DNA of 36,561 bases from Methanolinea sp. UBA275 (lineage in GTDB: Archaea > Halobacteriota > Methanomicrobia > Methanomicrobiales > Methanospirillaceae). Every line of letters starts with the position of its first letter. Within the stretch, counting starts at the first letter, position 1. The notes beneath the pieces are model-generated. The model saw only the letters and a list, made by a program, of their open reading frames with translations, searched no databases and was not told where the DNA came from. This document shows, one piece after another, positions 16,854 through 24,211 of the stretch. The stretch spans positions 1 to 36,561 of the forward strand of contig DAWU01000066.1 of assembly GCA_002506105.1 (NCBI GenBank). The letters run 5' to 3'. Position numbers and translations under genes: made by a program.

Positions 16854-16934
16854 ATGAATGGTTTGTTGATGAAAAGTTTCCGTGAAATGACAGGTCTCGT
16901 GAGAATACTGCGGGGATTTCCAGGAAAGGCATGA
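16854..16934 (+). CDS. Candidate 26-residue leader peptide overlapping the ABC exporter start
   Basis: Reads MNGLLMKSFREM, continues to RGFPGKA and stops at a TGA that overlaps the exporter ATG by four bases (ATGA at 16931-16934), the arrangement used for translational coupling. The peptide is basic and may start at the internal ATG at 16869. It could be a coupling leader or a small basic peptide; the evidence is position only. Confidence 0.3.
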   Translation: MNGLLMKSFREMTGLVRILRGFPGKA

Positions 16935-18694
16935 AGGTCATCTGGAAGTATTTACAGCCGCAGAAATGGCTTATTTTTGTTGCACTCATCCTGGCGGCTA
17001 TCAGCCAGTTGCTGAACCTGATCGATCCGCTGATCTTCGGGAAGATTATCGACGAGTATGCTTTAAATCCAGTACACCTTCCTGAAAATCAGCTTGTCAG
17101 CGGGGTGATTTTCTGGCTGTGTGTGGCGATCGCAATCGCACTCTTGTCCCGGCTGGCACGGGCATTCCAGGATTATTTTGCCCGGCTCGCCGTCCAGCGT
17201 TTTGGGATGCAGGTATTCAATGAAGGTCTGAAACAGACGCTCCGTCTCTCCTTCAACGAGTTCGAGGACCAGCGCAGCGGGGAGACCCTGTCGATCCTCC
17301 AGAAGGTGAGAATGGACACCCAGATGTTCATGCAGACGGCAATCAACGTCCTCTTCTCGTCAGTCATCGGTATGGGATTCCTGCTCGTCTATTCTGTCAC
17401 GAAGAACTGGATGCTGATCCCGGTCTTCCTGGTCGGAATCGTGGTCCTTGGCTCACTCACCGGCCTTCTGAGTAACAGGATCAAGACAACCCAGCGGGCG
17501 ATCAACCGGGAGACGAACAGGATGTCGGGGGTGATCACTGAATCGCTCAGGAACATCGAGCTCGTGAAAAGCCTCGGCCTCACCTACCCGGAAATACATC
17601 GTCTCCGTGAGCATAACCTGAAGATATTCAACCTGGAGATGTCGAAGGTAAAGAAGGTCCGGACCCTGACGTTTTTGCAGGGGACGACGATCAGTATCCT
17701 CAAGCAATCGATTCTCTTCATCCTCCTCTGGCTGATCTTTCGGAACGTCCTCACGACGGGTGAACTTATCGCGATGCAATCCATATCGGCGACCATCTTC
17801 GGACCCCTTCAGGACCTGGGGACGTTTATACTTTCGTACCGGGAGGTTGATGCATCTGTGAACAGTTTCGACCAGTTGATGCAAAAACCGGTTGAACAGA
17901 ATCCCGAGAACCCGATCGTCATCGATGAGTTGGAGTCAATCGGTTTTGAGAATGTAGTGTTCCGTCATAAGACGGCAAATTACAATGCCATCGATGGGAT
18001 CTCATTCGATGTGAAGACCGGTGAGACCATCGCGTTTGTCGGCCCCTCGGGATCCGGGAAGTCAACACTTGTCAAGCTCCTGGTGGGACTGTACAGGCCG
18101 GTTGCAGGGGAGATCTATTTTAACGGGTACCCTTCCACGCAAATCAGGTATAACCCGTTACGGAGGCAGATCGGGTTTGTCACCCAGGAGCCGCAGTTAT
18201 TCGCGGGTTCGATCAAGGAGAACCTCCTGTTCGTCCAGCACGATGCAACCGATGAACAGATCCGGGATGCCCTCCACAAGGCAGCATGTGATCCCCTCCT
18301 CTCCCGTTCTCAATGGGGTATCGACACTCTCATTGGTGAGGGGGGATTGAAGCTCTCCGGAGGTGAGAAGCAGCGGGTATCCATTGCCAGAGCCATAATA
18401 CGCCATCCCCGCCTCCTGATCTTTGACGAGGCAACATCATCGCTCGATTCCCTGACTGAAGAGGATATCACGAATACAATTCGGGATATCTCGATGAGCA
18501 AAGACCAAATCTCCATCCTGATCGCCCACCGGCTCTCGACGATCATGCACGCAGATGTCATCTACGTGCTCGAGAAGGGAAAGATCGTTGAGACCGGTTC
18601 ACATGAGAGTCTCCTTGACCAGAAAGGCCTGTATTACGCAATGTGGCGCCAGCAGATCGGTGAGAGAAGGAACCATCTTGTAAAGAAGTCGTGA
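16931..18694 (+). CDS. ABC transporter, fused permease and ATPase (MsbA/MdlB-like exporter)
   Basis: A 587-residue half-transporter. Residues 1-310 hold six hydrophobic segments of a type I exporter membrane domain; residues 330-575 are the nucleotide-binding domain with Walker A GPSGSGKST (near 371), Q-loop FVTQEPQ, signature LSGGEKQRVSIARA (near 476), Walker B LLIFDEATSSLD (near 494) and H-loop IAHRLST (near 531). All catalytic residues are present, so it should work as a homodimer, because no second half-transporter is adjacent. There is no N-terminal C39 peptidase. Type I exporters of this class move lipids, drugs or peptides. The start overlaps the stop of a 26-codon ORF. A nine-T run directly after the stop probably ends the transcript. 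Confidence 0.92.
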   Translation: MKVIWKYLQPQKWLIFVALILAAISQLLNLIDPLIFGKIIDEYALNPVHLPENQLVSGVIFWLCVAIAIALLSRLARAFQDYFARLAVQRFGMQVFNEGLKQTLRLSFNEFEDQRSGETLSILQKVRMDTQMFMQTAINVLFSSVIGMGFLLVYSVTKNWMLIPVFLVGIVVLGSLTGLLSNRIKTTQRAINRETNRMSGVITESLRNIELVKSLGLTYPEIHRLREHNLKIFNLEMSKVKKVRTLTFLQGTTISILKQSILFILLWLIFRNVLTTGELIAMQSISATIFGPLQDLGTFILSYREVDASVNSFDQLMQKPVEQNPENPIVIDELESIGFENVVFRHKTANYNAIDGISFDVKTGETIAFVGPSGSGKSTLVKLLVGLYRPVAGEIYFNGYPSTQIRYNPLRRQIGFVTQEPQLFAGSIKENLLFVQHDATDEQIRDALHKAACDPLLSRSQWGIDTLIGEGGLKLSGGEKQRVSIARAIIRHPRLLIFDEATSSLDSLTEEDITNTIRDISMSKDQISILIAHRLSTIMHADVIYVLEKGKIVETGSHESLLDQKGLYYAMWRQQIGERRNHLVKKS

Positions 18695-18698
18695 CATC

Positions 18699-18707
18699 TT
18701 TTTTTTT
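18699..18707 (+). terminator. T-run after the ABC exporter
   Basis: Nine consecutive T residues begin five bases after the exporter stop codon. Poly-T on the coding strand is the main transcription termination signal in archaea. Confidence 0.55.
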
Positions 18708-18925
18708 GAAATCTCTGCTTCTTAGCATGGGAAAGCCCTGACTTGCCCGAATCAGGTCACTGGGCTGATGTGTATCAGGCAGGATGCACCACCCTTTATC
18801 AATCCTGGTGCGATACCATTCTCCTGTATCTGGGAAAAAAAACGAATACCATGTAACAAAATTCCCGGAAAACCCCGCTCAGGGCCCTTGTATCGGGCCT
18901 TTTAGGCATCCTTGTCTTCCTCATC

Positions 18926-19420
18926 GTGCTCGTCGTATTCCGGTATGTTGCGACCCACAGCACCTGGCCGCTCTTCGATGGATTCGTGGATCTTTTGTTT
19001 GTATACGTCCCGCTTATCATCCTCTTCTCGGTCCTTTTCATGATCGGGGATATCTTTGCTGTGTTCCCGTTTCCATTCAACCTCCCGTTCCCGCTCTTCA
19101 ATGCGGCGGGAAGTATGCTGCTGGTCTCGTTCCTGCTGGCCGTCCTGATATACGTCGATGGCTACTTTTCAATTGGAATCTCACCTGCACTGGATGCAAT
19201 CGCCCTGTTCCTGCTGCCGCTTGTCATCATCATTGTCCTGATCGCAGGATATGTCTCGATCTTCGCAGGACTGAAAAGCCCGAAACCTGACCCGTCACAG
19301 GACACAAGACCGTCTAGAACTCCAGAGAATTATCCATCGTGGGAGACAATCGGCGAAGAGTTCCGGCAGATGGTTGCAGACGTCATCCGGAAGGTAAGAA
19401 ACGAGATACACAAGGATTGA
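18926..19420 (+). CDS. Small integral membrane protein, N-terminus doubtful
   Basis: From the GTG at 18926 it encodes 164 residues with about three more hydrophobic segments (near 20-42, 58-80, 88-113) and a hydrophilic C-terminal tail of about 50 residues. The open frame actually begins at 18857, where codons read QNSRKTPLRALVSGLLGILVF, which supplies a basic N-terminus and the start of the first membrane helix. The only ATG in frame, at 18851, is followed directly by TAA at 18854. The natural start is therefore probably 18851 with a nonsense change in codon 2; the GTG start would cut helix one. The motif FPFPFNLPFPLFNAAG lies between helices. I do not recognise a function. Confidence 0.6.
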   Translation: MLVVFRYVATHSTWPLFDGFVDLLFVYVPLIILFSVLFMIGDIFAVFPFPFNLPFPLFNAAGSMLLVSFLLAVLIYVDGYFSIGISPALDAIALFLLPLVIIIVLIAGYVSIFAGLKSPKPDPSQDTRPSRTPENYPSWETIGEEFRQMVADVIRKVRNEIHKD

Positions 19421-19455
19421 GGCGGGATAGAGAGGTGAGGGGAACCCGCGGGTTA

Positions 19456-19971
19456 TCAGGCCCCTGCGGATATCCCCAATTTTCCCGGCAGATCCCCTGC
19501 CCAAGCCCCGATCGCCTCCCAGTCGCGGAAGTCCCCGACAGGCCCGTCAATCTTCTTCCATATCCACTTGTGCATGAATGGTAGCTTCTGCATGTCAATT
19601 TTCCCGGCAAACATAGTCACAGTAACAGGCTCAAGAGGTGCGACGGCTGTTCGGAATATATTCATCACAGTGTCGACGTCGCCCGGGTCTTTTCCGAGCG
19701 GCGCCACGCCCACGCAGAATGCAGCGATCGGGACCTTCGCGAGTGCATCACGGTGCTTCCACACGAATTTTTTCAGGTCACCTACCATCTTTCCCATGTA
19801 GACCGGCGCCCCTATGACGACTGCATCATAATCCCCCGGTGACGACACCGATTTCATCACGGCCAGGTCAACAGTGCAGCCTTTATTTTGCAATGCCTTT
19901 CCTATCGCTTCAGCGACTCCGGCAGTCGATCCGTACACCGATGCGTACGCGACCAGTATTCGGGTGGACAT
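19456..19971 (-). CDS. Flavodoxin-domain protein (protoporphyrinogen oxidase HemG-like)
   Basis: A 171-residue single flavodoxin domain. The FMN phosphate loop is ILVAYASVYGSTAGVAEAIG at the N-terminus, the second FMN loop is VVIGAPVYMGKM, and AAFCVGVAPLGKDPG follows the third strand. This architecture matches flavodoxin_5/HemG-like proteins, widespread in methanogens and acting in electron transfer, not necessarily in haem synthesis. I chose the ATG at 19971 (MSTRILVAY) over the upstream ATG at 20043, as the FMN loop should be close to the N-terminus and an AGGGA ribosome binding site lies just before it. It is divergent from the hydrolase gene at 20149. Confidence 0.87.
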   Translation of the reverse strand: MSTRILVAYASVYGSTAGVAEAIGKALQNKGCTVDLAVMKSVSSPGDYDAVVIGAPVYMGKMVGDLKKFVWKHRDALAKVPIAAFCVGVAPLGKDPGDVDTVMNIFRTAVAPLEPVTVTMFAGKIDMQKLPFMHKWIWKKIDGPVGDFRDWEAIGAWAGDLPGKLGISAGA

Positions 19972-20084
19972 ACTCAATCCCTTTCGGGATAATGAGAGGA
20001 AGAGATGATAAAGGGTCGGGACTCTCTTCGGATTGATATCCAATCGCCGCGCTCATGGGGGCAGTCACGAGGTGATGGATACCA

Positions 20085-20100
20085 GCAGATATAAAGAACC
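20085..20100 (+). promoter_or_regulatory. TATA box of the alpha/beta hydrolase gene
   Basis: GCAGATATAAAGAACC lies about 55 bases before the ATG at 20149, within the intergenic region between the two divergent genes. Confidence 0.5.
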
Positions 20101-20148
20101 CGAAGGGAAAAAACCAATACCGGGCTCGGCAGAGAAATGGTGCATCCA

Positions 20149-20808
20149 ATGACCACCTTTTTGCTCGTGCAGGGAGGCAACCTTTCGACCGATACATGGA
20201 ACCGGCTTGCCGGGCGGACCGACTATCCTCCCGGTGGACAGCTTGGCGGGAGGTACTGGGAAGGGACTGTCACGGCACTTGCTGTTCATGGTTATCAGGC
20301 CTTTACACCGACGCTTGAAGACGAGCACACCACAAGCCTTTCCGGGCACATTGCACAGATCTGCACCCTGATAGATCAGAACCGTCTGTGGGATATCATC
20401 CTTGTCGGGCACAGTTACGGCGGGATGATCATTACAGGGGTGGCGGACAGGATGCCGGAGCGGATCAGGCACCTTGTATATCTCGATGCCGCACTGCCCG
20501 ATCCCGGGCAGTCGCTCTTTGACTTATTTGCATCGGGAGGGAGCGATCCCCTGTCGTTTACCGGCCTGGAACCGGCGAACGCATACGTAGAGAAGATTCG
20601 GTTCGATCCAGGGAACCTGGTATCCATCCAGAAGACCTATATCCTCTGCACGAAGAGCGAGTTTGCTGTCGTCACAGGCGTAGCGAGGCGGAAGATTGAG
20701 GTCGTACCGGGAGGGTGGACTTACCTGGAACTTCCGTCATCTCATGTCCCTATGGCTGACATGCCGGTTGAGGTAGTCCGGATACTGCTGGATGTTGTGA
20801 AACAGTAG
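20149..20808 (+). CDS. Alpha/beta hydrolase
   Basis: A 219-residue alpha/beta hydrolase. The strand-1 oxyanion region is TTFLLVQGG followed by a W-x-R/L segment, the nucleophile elbow is VGHSYGGM, the acid is probably in the YLDAALPD region or after strand 7, and the catalytic histidine is in LPSSHVPMA near the C-terminus. The layout resembles small esterases of the EstC/salicylate-esterase-like group. I prefer the ATG at 20149 because a GGTG ribosome binding site lies six bases before it; the ATG at 20137 would add four residues. Substrate unknown. A short poly-T and an A-rich tract follow the stop. Confidence 0.85.
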   Translation: MTTFLLVQGGNLSTDTWNRLAGRTDYPPGGQLGGRYWEGTVTALAVHGYQAFTPTLEDEHTTSLSGHIAQICTLIDQNRLWDIILVGHSYGGMIITGVADRMPERIRHLVYLDAALPDPGQSLFDLFASGGSDPLSFTGLEPANAYVEKIRFDPGNLVSIQKTYILCTKSEFAVVTGVARRKIEVVPGGWTYLELPSSHVPMADMPVEVVRILLDVVKQ

Positions 20809-20849
20809 GTGCTTTTTCAAAAAAATATATACCGGGTATCTCCTATTCA

Positions 20850-21049
20850 TCAGCCATTATTAAAGGGATACCTGCAAAACAAGCCGGTTTCTTCATGCAT
20901 AGAGAGGCCCGGGTAAAGATCAACCATTTCCCCAGCAGCACAAAATATTCAGGAGCCGGGATCATCCCACGATTCAGCTGGGTAAGATTCACAGATTCGT
21001 TTTAGGGTCCCGATCTGGGATCCAGGCCCCTACGGCAATTTGAAAGTGA
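20850..21049. other. Intergenic region upstream of the CO dehydrogenase operon
   Basis: Between the hydrolase and the operon promoter I see no open frame of interest, no tRNA and no clear repeat. It may contain regulator sites for the operon, but I could not identify one. Confidence 0.4.
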
Positions 21050-21060
21050 CTATAAAAAGT
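21049..21060 (+). promoter_or_regulatory. TATA box of the CO dehydrogenase operon
   Basis: ACTATAAAAAGT is a close match to the archaeal TATA consensus and is preceded by a purine-rich stretch that could serve as a BRE. Transcription would begin near 21080, giving a leader of about 80 bases before the cooF start at 21158. Confidence 0.6.
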
Positions 21061-21113
21061 CGTATATAGTGGATGTTCGTAAGTAGGGGTTTGATCGACA
21101 AAGGTTCAACAGT

Positions 21114-21128
21114 GGGCGGTTGCCGCCC
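21114..21128 (+). promoter_or_regulatory. Hairpin in the 5' leader of the CO dehydrogenase operon
   Basis: GGGCGG (21114-21119) and CCGCCC (21123-21128) form a perfect GC stem with a 3-base loop. It ends about 15 bases before the GAGGAGG ribosome binding site, so it could influence translation or mRNA stability. Confidence 0.45.
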
Positions 21129-21157
21129 GGGAGCGAGAAGATGAGGAGGCACAATGT

Positions 21158-21760
21158 ATGAAAACCGTGTATGTTCGGCCTGAACTGTGTATCGGGTGCA
21201 GGCATTGCGAGGTCGCATGTGCGATCGAACACGCAACGAGCAGGAGGTTATTCGATGCAATCCACGAAGAGAAACGATCATTGCCGCGTATCCACGTCGA
21301 GGTGGGAGTCAACTACCTGACATTCCCCAACCGGTGCAGGCATTGCGACCCGGCTCCATGCATGCAGGTCTGCCCGACGGAGGCACTCATACGCGACGCT
21401 GCGACCGGTTCTGTGCTGGTCCGGTACGACCGGTGCATCGGGTGTGCGGTCTGTGCGATGGCATGCCCGTTTGGCATCATCCACTTCCAGAGAGTGCACC
21501 AGCTTGATACCGGCCGGGAGGTCAATGCAAAGTGCGACAACTGCATCGAGCGGCAGAAAGAAGGGAGAATCCCTGCCTGCGCCGAAGCATGCAAGACCGG
21601 TGCACTGGAGTTCGGGGATGCCGACGAACTTATCCGCGTCAGCAGGAAGGATTTCACGATGCGGATGATCAAGTCCGAGGGAACCGATGTGGAAGTGCCG
21701 AAGATCCCACAGAATGTCCGGGCGTTCCGGGCAATCCTTGAAGAGATGGCAAATTTGTGA
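21158..21760 (+). CDS. cooF: CooF-like polyferredoxin subunit of CO dehydrogenase
   Basis: A 200-residue electron-transfer protein of the HycB/DmsB/CooF family with 16 cysteines arranged for four [4Fe-4S] clusters: C11/C14/C17/C21, C60/C63/C68/C72, C93/C96/C99/C103 and C126/C129/C141/C145. Proteins of this type carry electrons between the CooS D-cluster and a partner oxidoreductase. The ATG at 21158 follows a strong GAGGAGG ribosome binding site and puts the first cluster motif at residue 11, normal for the family. It is the first gene of the operon, 30 bases ahead of cooS. The symbol rests on family and direct linkage to cooS; other family members serve hydrogenases or formate dehydrogenases. 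Confidence 0.88.
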   Translation: MKTVYVRPELCIGCRHCEVACAIEHATSRRLFDAIHEEKRSLPRIHVEVGVNYLTFPNRCRHCDPAPCMQVCPTEALIRDAATGSVLVRYDRCIGCAVCAMACPFGIIHFQRVHQLDTGREVNAKCDNCIERQKEGRIPACAEACKTGALEFGDADELIRVSRKDFTMRMIKSEGTDVEVPKIPQNVRAFRAILEEMANL

Positions 21761-21790
21761 CGGGGAGAGAGGAGAAGGAGGAAGATTTCA

Positions 21791-23680
21791 ATGTATGATG
21801 CATTCGGAGCAAAGAAACTGGCAGAGCAGAGGGCGCTTAATGCGACCGACCAGGAGATTATCGCCAAAGCGGTAGAAGACGGTGTATATACCGCGTGGGA
21901 TCGGCTCATTGATCAACAGCCGCAGTGCGGGTTCGGGCAGCTCGGGGTCTGCTGCAACCGGTGTGCCATGGGGCCCTGTCGTATCGAGCCGTTCGGCAAA
22001 AAACCAGATAAGGGTGTCTGCGGGGCGAATGCAGACCTTATCGTGGCACGGAACCTGCTCGACGATCTCTCGACAGGGGCTGCAGCCCATTCTGACCATG
22101 GGCGGGAGGTCCTGGAAGTCCTTCTTGAGACCGCTGAAGGGAAGAGCCAGGGCTACCAGATAACCGATGAAGTGAAACTGAAAGCGATTGCCAAGGAATA
22201 CGGCATCAAGACTGAGAAGAGGAAGAAGGAGGAGATCGCAAAAGACGTTGCCCGCATACTGCTCGAGGAATTCGGGACACTCAGGAATAAAATTCAGATG
22301 GCAGAAAGGGCCCCGGAGAAGACGAAAGATGCCTGGAAGAAACTGGGCATCGTTCCCCGGAGTGTCGATCGCGAGATTGTGGAGTCCATGCACCGGATCC
22401 ACATGGGTGTCGGGGCAGACTACGTAAACATCCTCCTGCATGCGATGAGGACCTCGCTTTCTGACGGATGGGGCGGGTCGATGATGGCAACGGAGGGATC
22501 CGATATCCTGTTCGGGACCCCGACTCCGCTTCGCACCCGTGCGAACCTTGCCACGCTCAAGAAGGATATGGTCAACATAGTCCTCCACGGGCACAATCCC
22601 ATCCTTTCTGAGATGATCGTGAAATCTGCAGAGGACCCGCAGGTAAAAAAACATGCCACAGAGAAAGGTGCAAAGGGTATCAATATCGTGGGCATGTGCT
22701 GTACCGGCAATGAACTTCTTATGAGGCATGGCATTCCCATCGCGGGAACGTTTCTTGACCAGGAGATTGCAATAGCAACCGGTGCAGTCGAGGTGATGGT
22801 CATCGATTACCAGTGCATCTTCCCGTCGATTGCGCAGACTGCTGCCTGCTACCATACAAAAGTTGTTAGTACAAGCCAGAAAGCAAAAGTTCCCGGCGCC
22901 ACCTACATGGAGTTCAGGCCGGAGACTGCCCTTGATACCGCGAAAGAGATCATCACGGTCGCAATCGACAATTACCCGAACCGGAACCCCGGCAGGATCA
23001 GAATTCCCCAAAAACCCATCGATCTGATGGCAGGATTCTCTGAGGAAGCGATCCGGAAAGCGCTGGGAGGCACCTACAAGCCACTGATCGATGCGATCGT
23101 TGCCGGCAAGATCAAGGGAGCCGTGGGTATCGTCGGCTGCAACAACCCGAAGATAAAGCAGGACTTTGGGCATGTCACGCTCGCGAAAGAGCTGATCAAG
23201 CGAAACATCCTCGTCGTCGAGACCGGGTGTGCCGCGATTGCATGCGGAAAGGCGGGGCTGCTCGTCCCTGAGGCAGCCGACCTTGCAGGAGAAGGGCTCA
23301 AATCAATCTGCAATGCGCTCGGGATTCCGCCCGTCCTGCACATGGGCTCATGCGTCGACTGCTCCCGAATTCTCATGCTTGCGGCAAACATCGCAAAGGA
23401 ACTGGGAGTCGGCATCGGGGATCTTCCCATCGGTGGTGCAGCACCGGAATGGTATTCCCAGAAAGCCATCTCTATCGGCACCTACTTTGTCTCATCCGGT
23501 GTCTACGTCGTCCTTGGCATCCCGCCCAAGATCTTCGGGAGCCCGAACGTCACCAATCTCCTCGCCTCCCAGCTCACGGGTCTCGTGAATGCTTCGTTTG
23601 CGGTCGAGCCAGATCCTGTAAAGGCTGCCGGACTCCTCGAGGCCGAGATCGAGAGAAAGAGAAAAGCGCTTGGTATCTGA
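21791..23680 (+). CDS. cooS: Monofunctional nickel carbon monoxide dehydrogenase, catalytic subunit
   Basis: A 629-residue Ni-Fe-S enzyme that interconverts CO and CO2, a usual length for CooS homodimers. Cluster ligands are visible: C46 and C54 for the D-cluster, C55/C58/C63/C77 for the B-cluster, and for the C-cluster H268 (HGHNP), a cysteine of CCTGNE (C303/C304), C342 (QCIFPS), C450 (GCNNP), C480 (ETGCAA) and C521 (GSCVDCSR). Catalytic K558 (SQKA) and histidines H100/H103 of the proton path are kept. The usual GSCVDNSR reads GSCVDCSR. No acetyl-CoA synthase subunits are near, so this is separate from the CODH/ACS complex methanogens use for carbon fixation. A long minus-strand frame opposite it is a shadow. 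Confidence 0.96.
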   Translation: MYDAFGAKKLAEQRALNATDQEIIAKAVEDGVYTAWDRLIDQQPQCGFGQLGVCCNRCAMGPCRIEPFGKKPDKGVCGANADLIVARNLLDDLSTGAAAHSDHGREVLEVLLETAEGKSQGYQITDEVKLKAIAKEYGIKTEKRKKEEIAKDVARILLEEFGTLRNKIQMAERAPEKTKDAWKKLGIVPRSVDREIVESMHRIHMGVGADYVNILLHAMRTSLSDGWGGSMMATEGSDILFGTPTPLRTRANLATLKKDMVNIVLHGHNPILSEMIVKSAEDPQVKKHATEKGAKGINIVGMCCTGNELLMRHGIPIAGTFLDQEIAIATGAVEVMVIDYQCIFPSIAQTAACYHTKVVSTSQKAKVPGATYMEFRPETALDTAKEIITVAIDNYPNRNPGRIRIPQKPIDLMAGFSEEAIRKALGGTYKPLIDAIVAGKIKGAVGIVGCNNPKIKQDFGHVTLAKELIKRNILVVETGCAAIACGKAGLLVPEAADLAGEGLKSICNALGIPPVLHMGSCVDCSRILMLAANIAKELGVGIGDLPIGGAAPEWYSQKAISIGTYFVSSGVYVVLGIPPKIFGSPNVTNLLASQLTGLVNASFAVEPDPVKAAGLLEAEIERKRKALGI

Positions 23681-23682
23681 TC

Positions 23683-23712
23683 ACGGGATCGGGGGAACTA
23701 TCCCGTTTTTTA
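23683..23712 (+). terminator. Terminator-like hairpin with T-run between cooS and the nuoE-like gene
   Basis: ACGGGAT (23683-23689) and ATCCCGT (23700-23706) form a perfect 7-bp stem around a 10-base loop, followed at once by seven T residues (23706-23712). It lies inside the operon, three bases after the cooS stop and before the next ribosome binding site (AAGAGG). It could act as a partial terminator that makes the diaphorase genes less abundant than cooFS, or mark an RNA processing site. Confidence 0.55.
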
Positions 23713-23725
23713 AGAAGAGGATACC

Positions 23726-24211
23726 ATGGACGAAAGGACACTCGATGCCATTATTGCACGCCATGATGCACCTGCCGGGAGGCTCCTTGGGATTTTAGGG
23801 GAGATCCAGAACCAGGAAGGGTACGTCTCCCGGGAAACTCTCGAGATGCTGTCGGAGAAGGTCGGCGTCCGTATCTCGCAGCTCTACGGTCTTGCCACTT
23901 TCTATTCATACTTCACCCTCAGGCCTGTCGGGGACCACGTGATCACGATCTGCATGGGCACGGCATGCCACGTCAAGGGAGCGGTTGCAATCCTGGAAGC
24001 GCTCGAGGGGCTGCTAGGGATAAAGAGTGACGTTACTGACGACGGTAAGTTATCCATCACGACAATTGACAGGAAATTCACCGTCGAGATTGCACGCTGT
24101 TTCGGTGCCTGCAGCATGGCTCCGGTGCTGCGAATCGACGGCAACCTGTACGGGTACGCAACACCTGAAGACCTCCCGGGAATTCTTGGCGAGTACGGGT
24201 GGAAGCCATGA
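23726..24211 (+). CDS. NuoE/HydC-like thioredoxin-fold [2Fe-2S] subunit
   Basis: A 161-residue protein of the 24-kDa NADH dehydrogenase subunit family. A helical N-terminal part (EIQNQEGYVSRETLEMLSE, then LYGLATFYSYF) leads into the thioredoxin-like [2Fe-2S] domain with ligands C76, C81 (CMGTAC) and C125, C129 (CFGAC). In complex I, NAD-reducing hydrogenases and NAD-dependent formate dehydrogenases this subunit sits against the NuoF-like flavin subunit. Here the next gene is exactly that, overlapping by four bases. Length and ligand spacing are normal. Its place right after cooS is the unusual point. Confidence 0.92.
   Translation: MDERTLDAIIARHDAPAGRLLGILGEIQNQEGYVSRETLEMLSEKVGVRISQLYGLATFYSYFTLRPVGDHVITICMGTACHVKGAVAILEALEGLLGIKSDVTDDGKLSITTIDRKFTVEIARCFGACSMAPVLRIDGNLYGYATPEDLPGILGEYGWKP

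Noticed and set aside
21788..23173. Long (461-codon) minus-strand open frame opposite cooS
   Set aside because: It lies antisense to a gene with every catalytic ligand of CooS; its translation is low-complexity and Arg/His/Cys-rich, as expected from the codon bias of the true strand.
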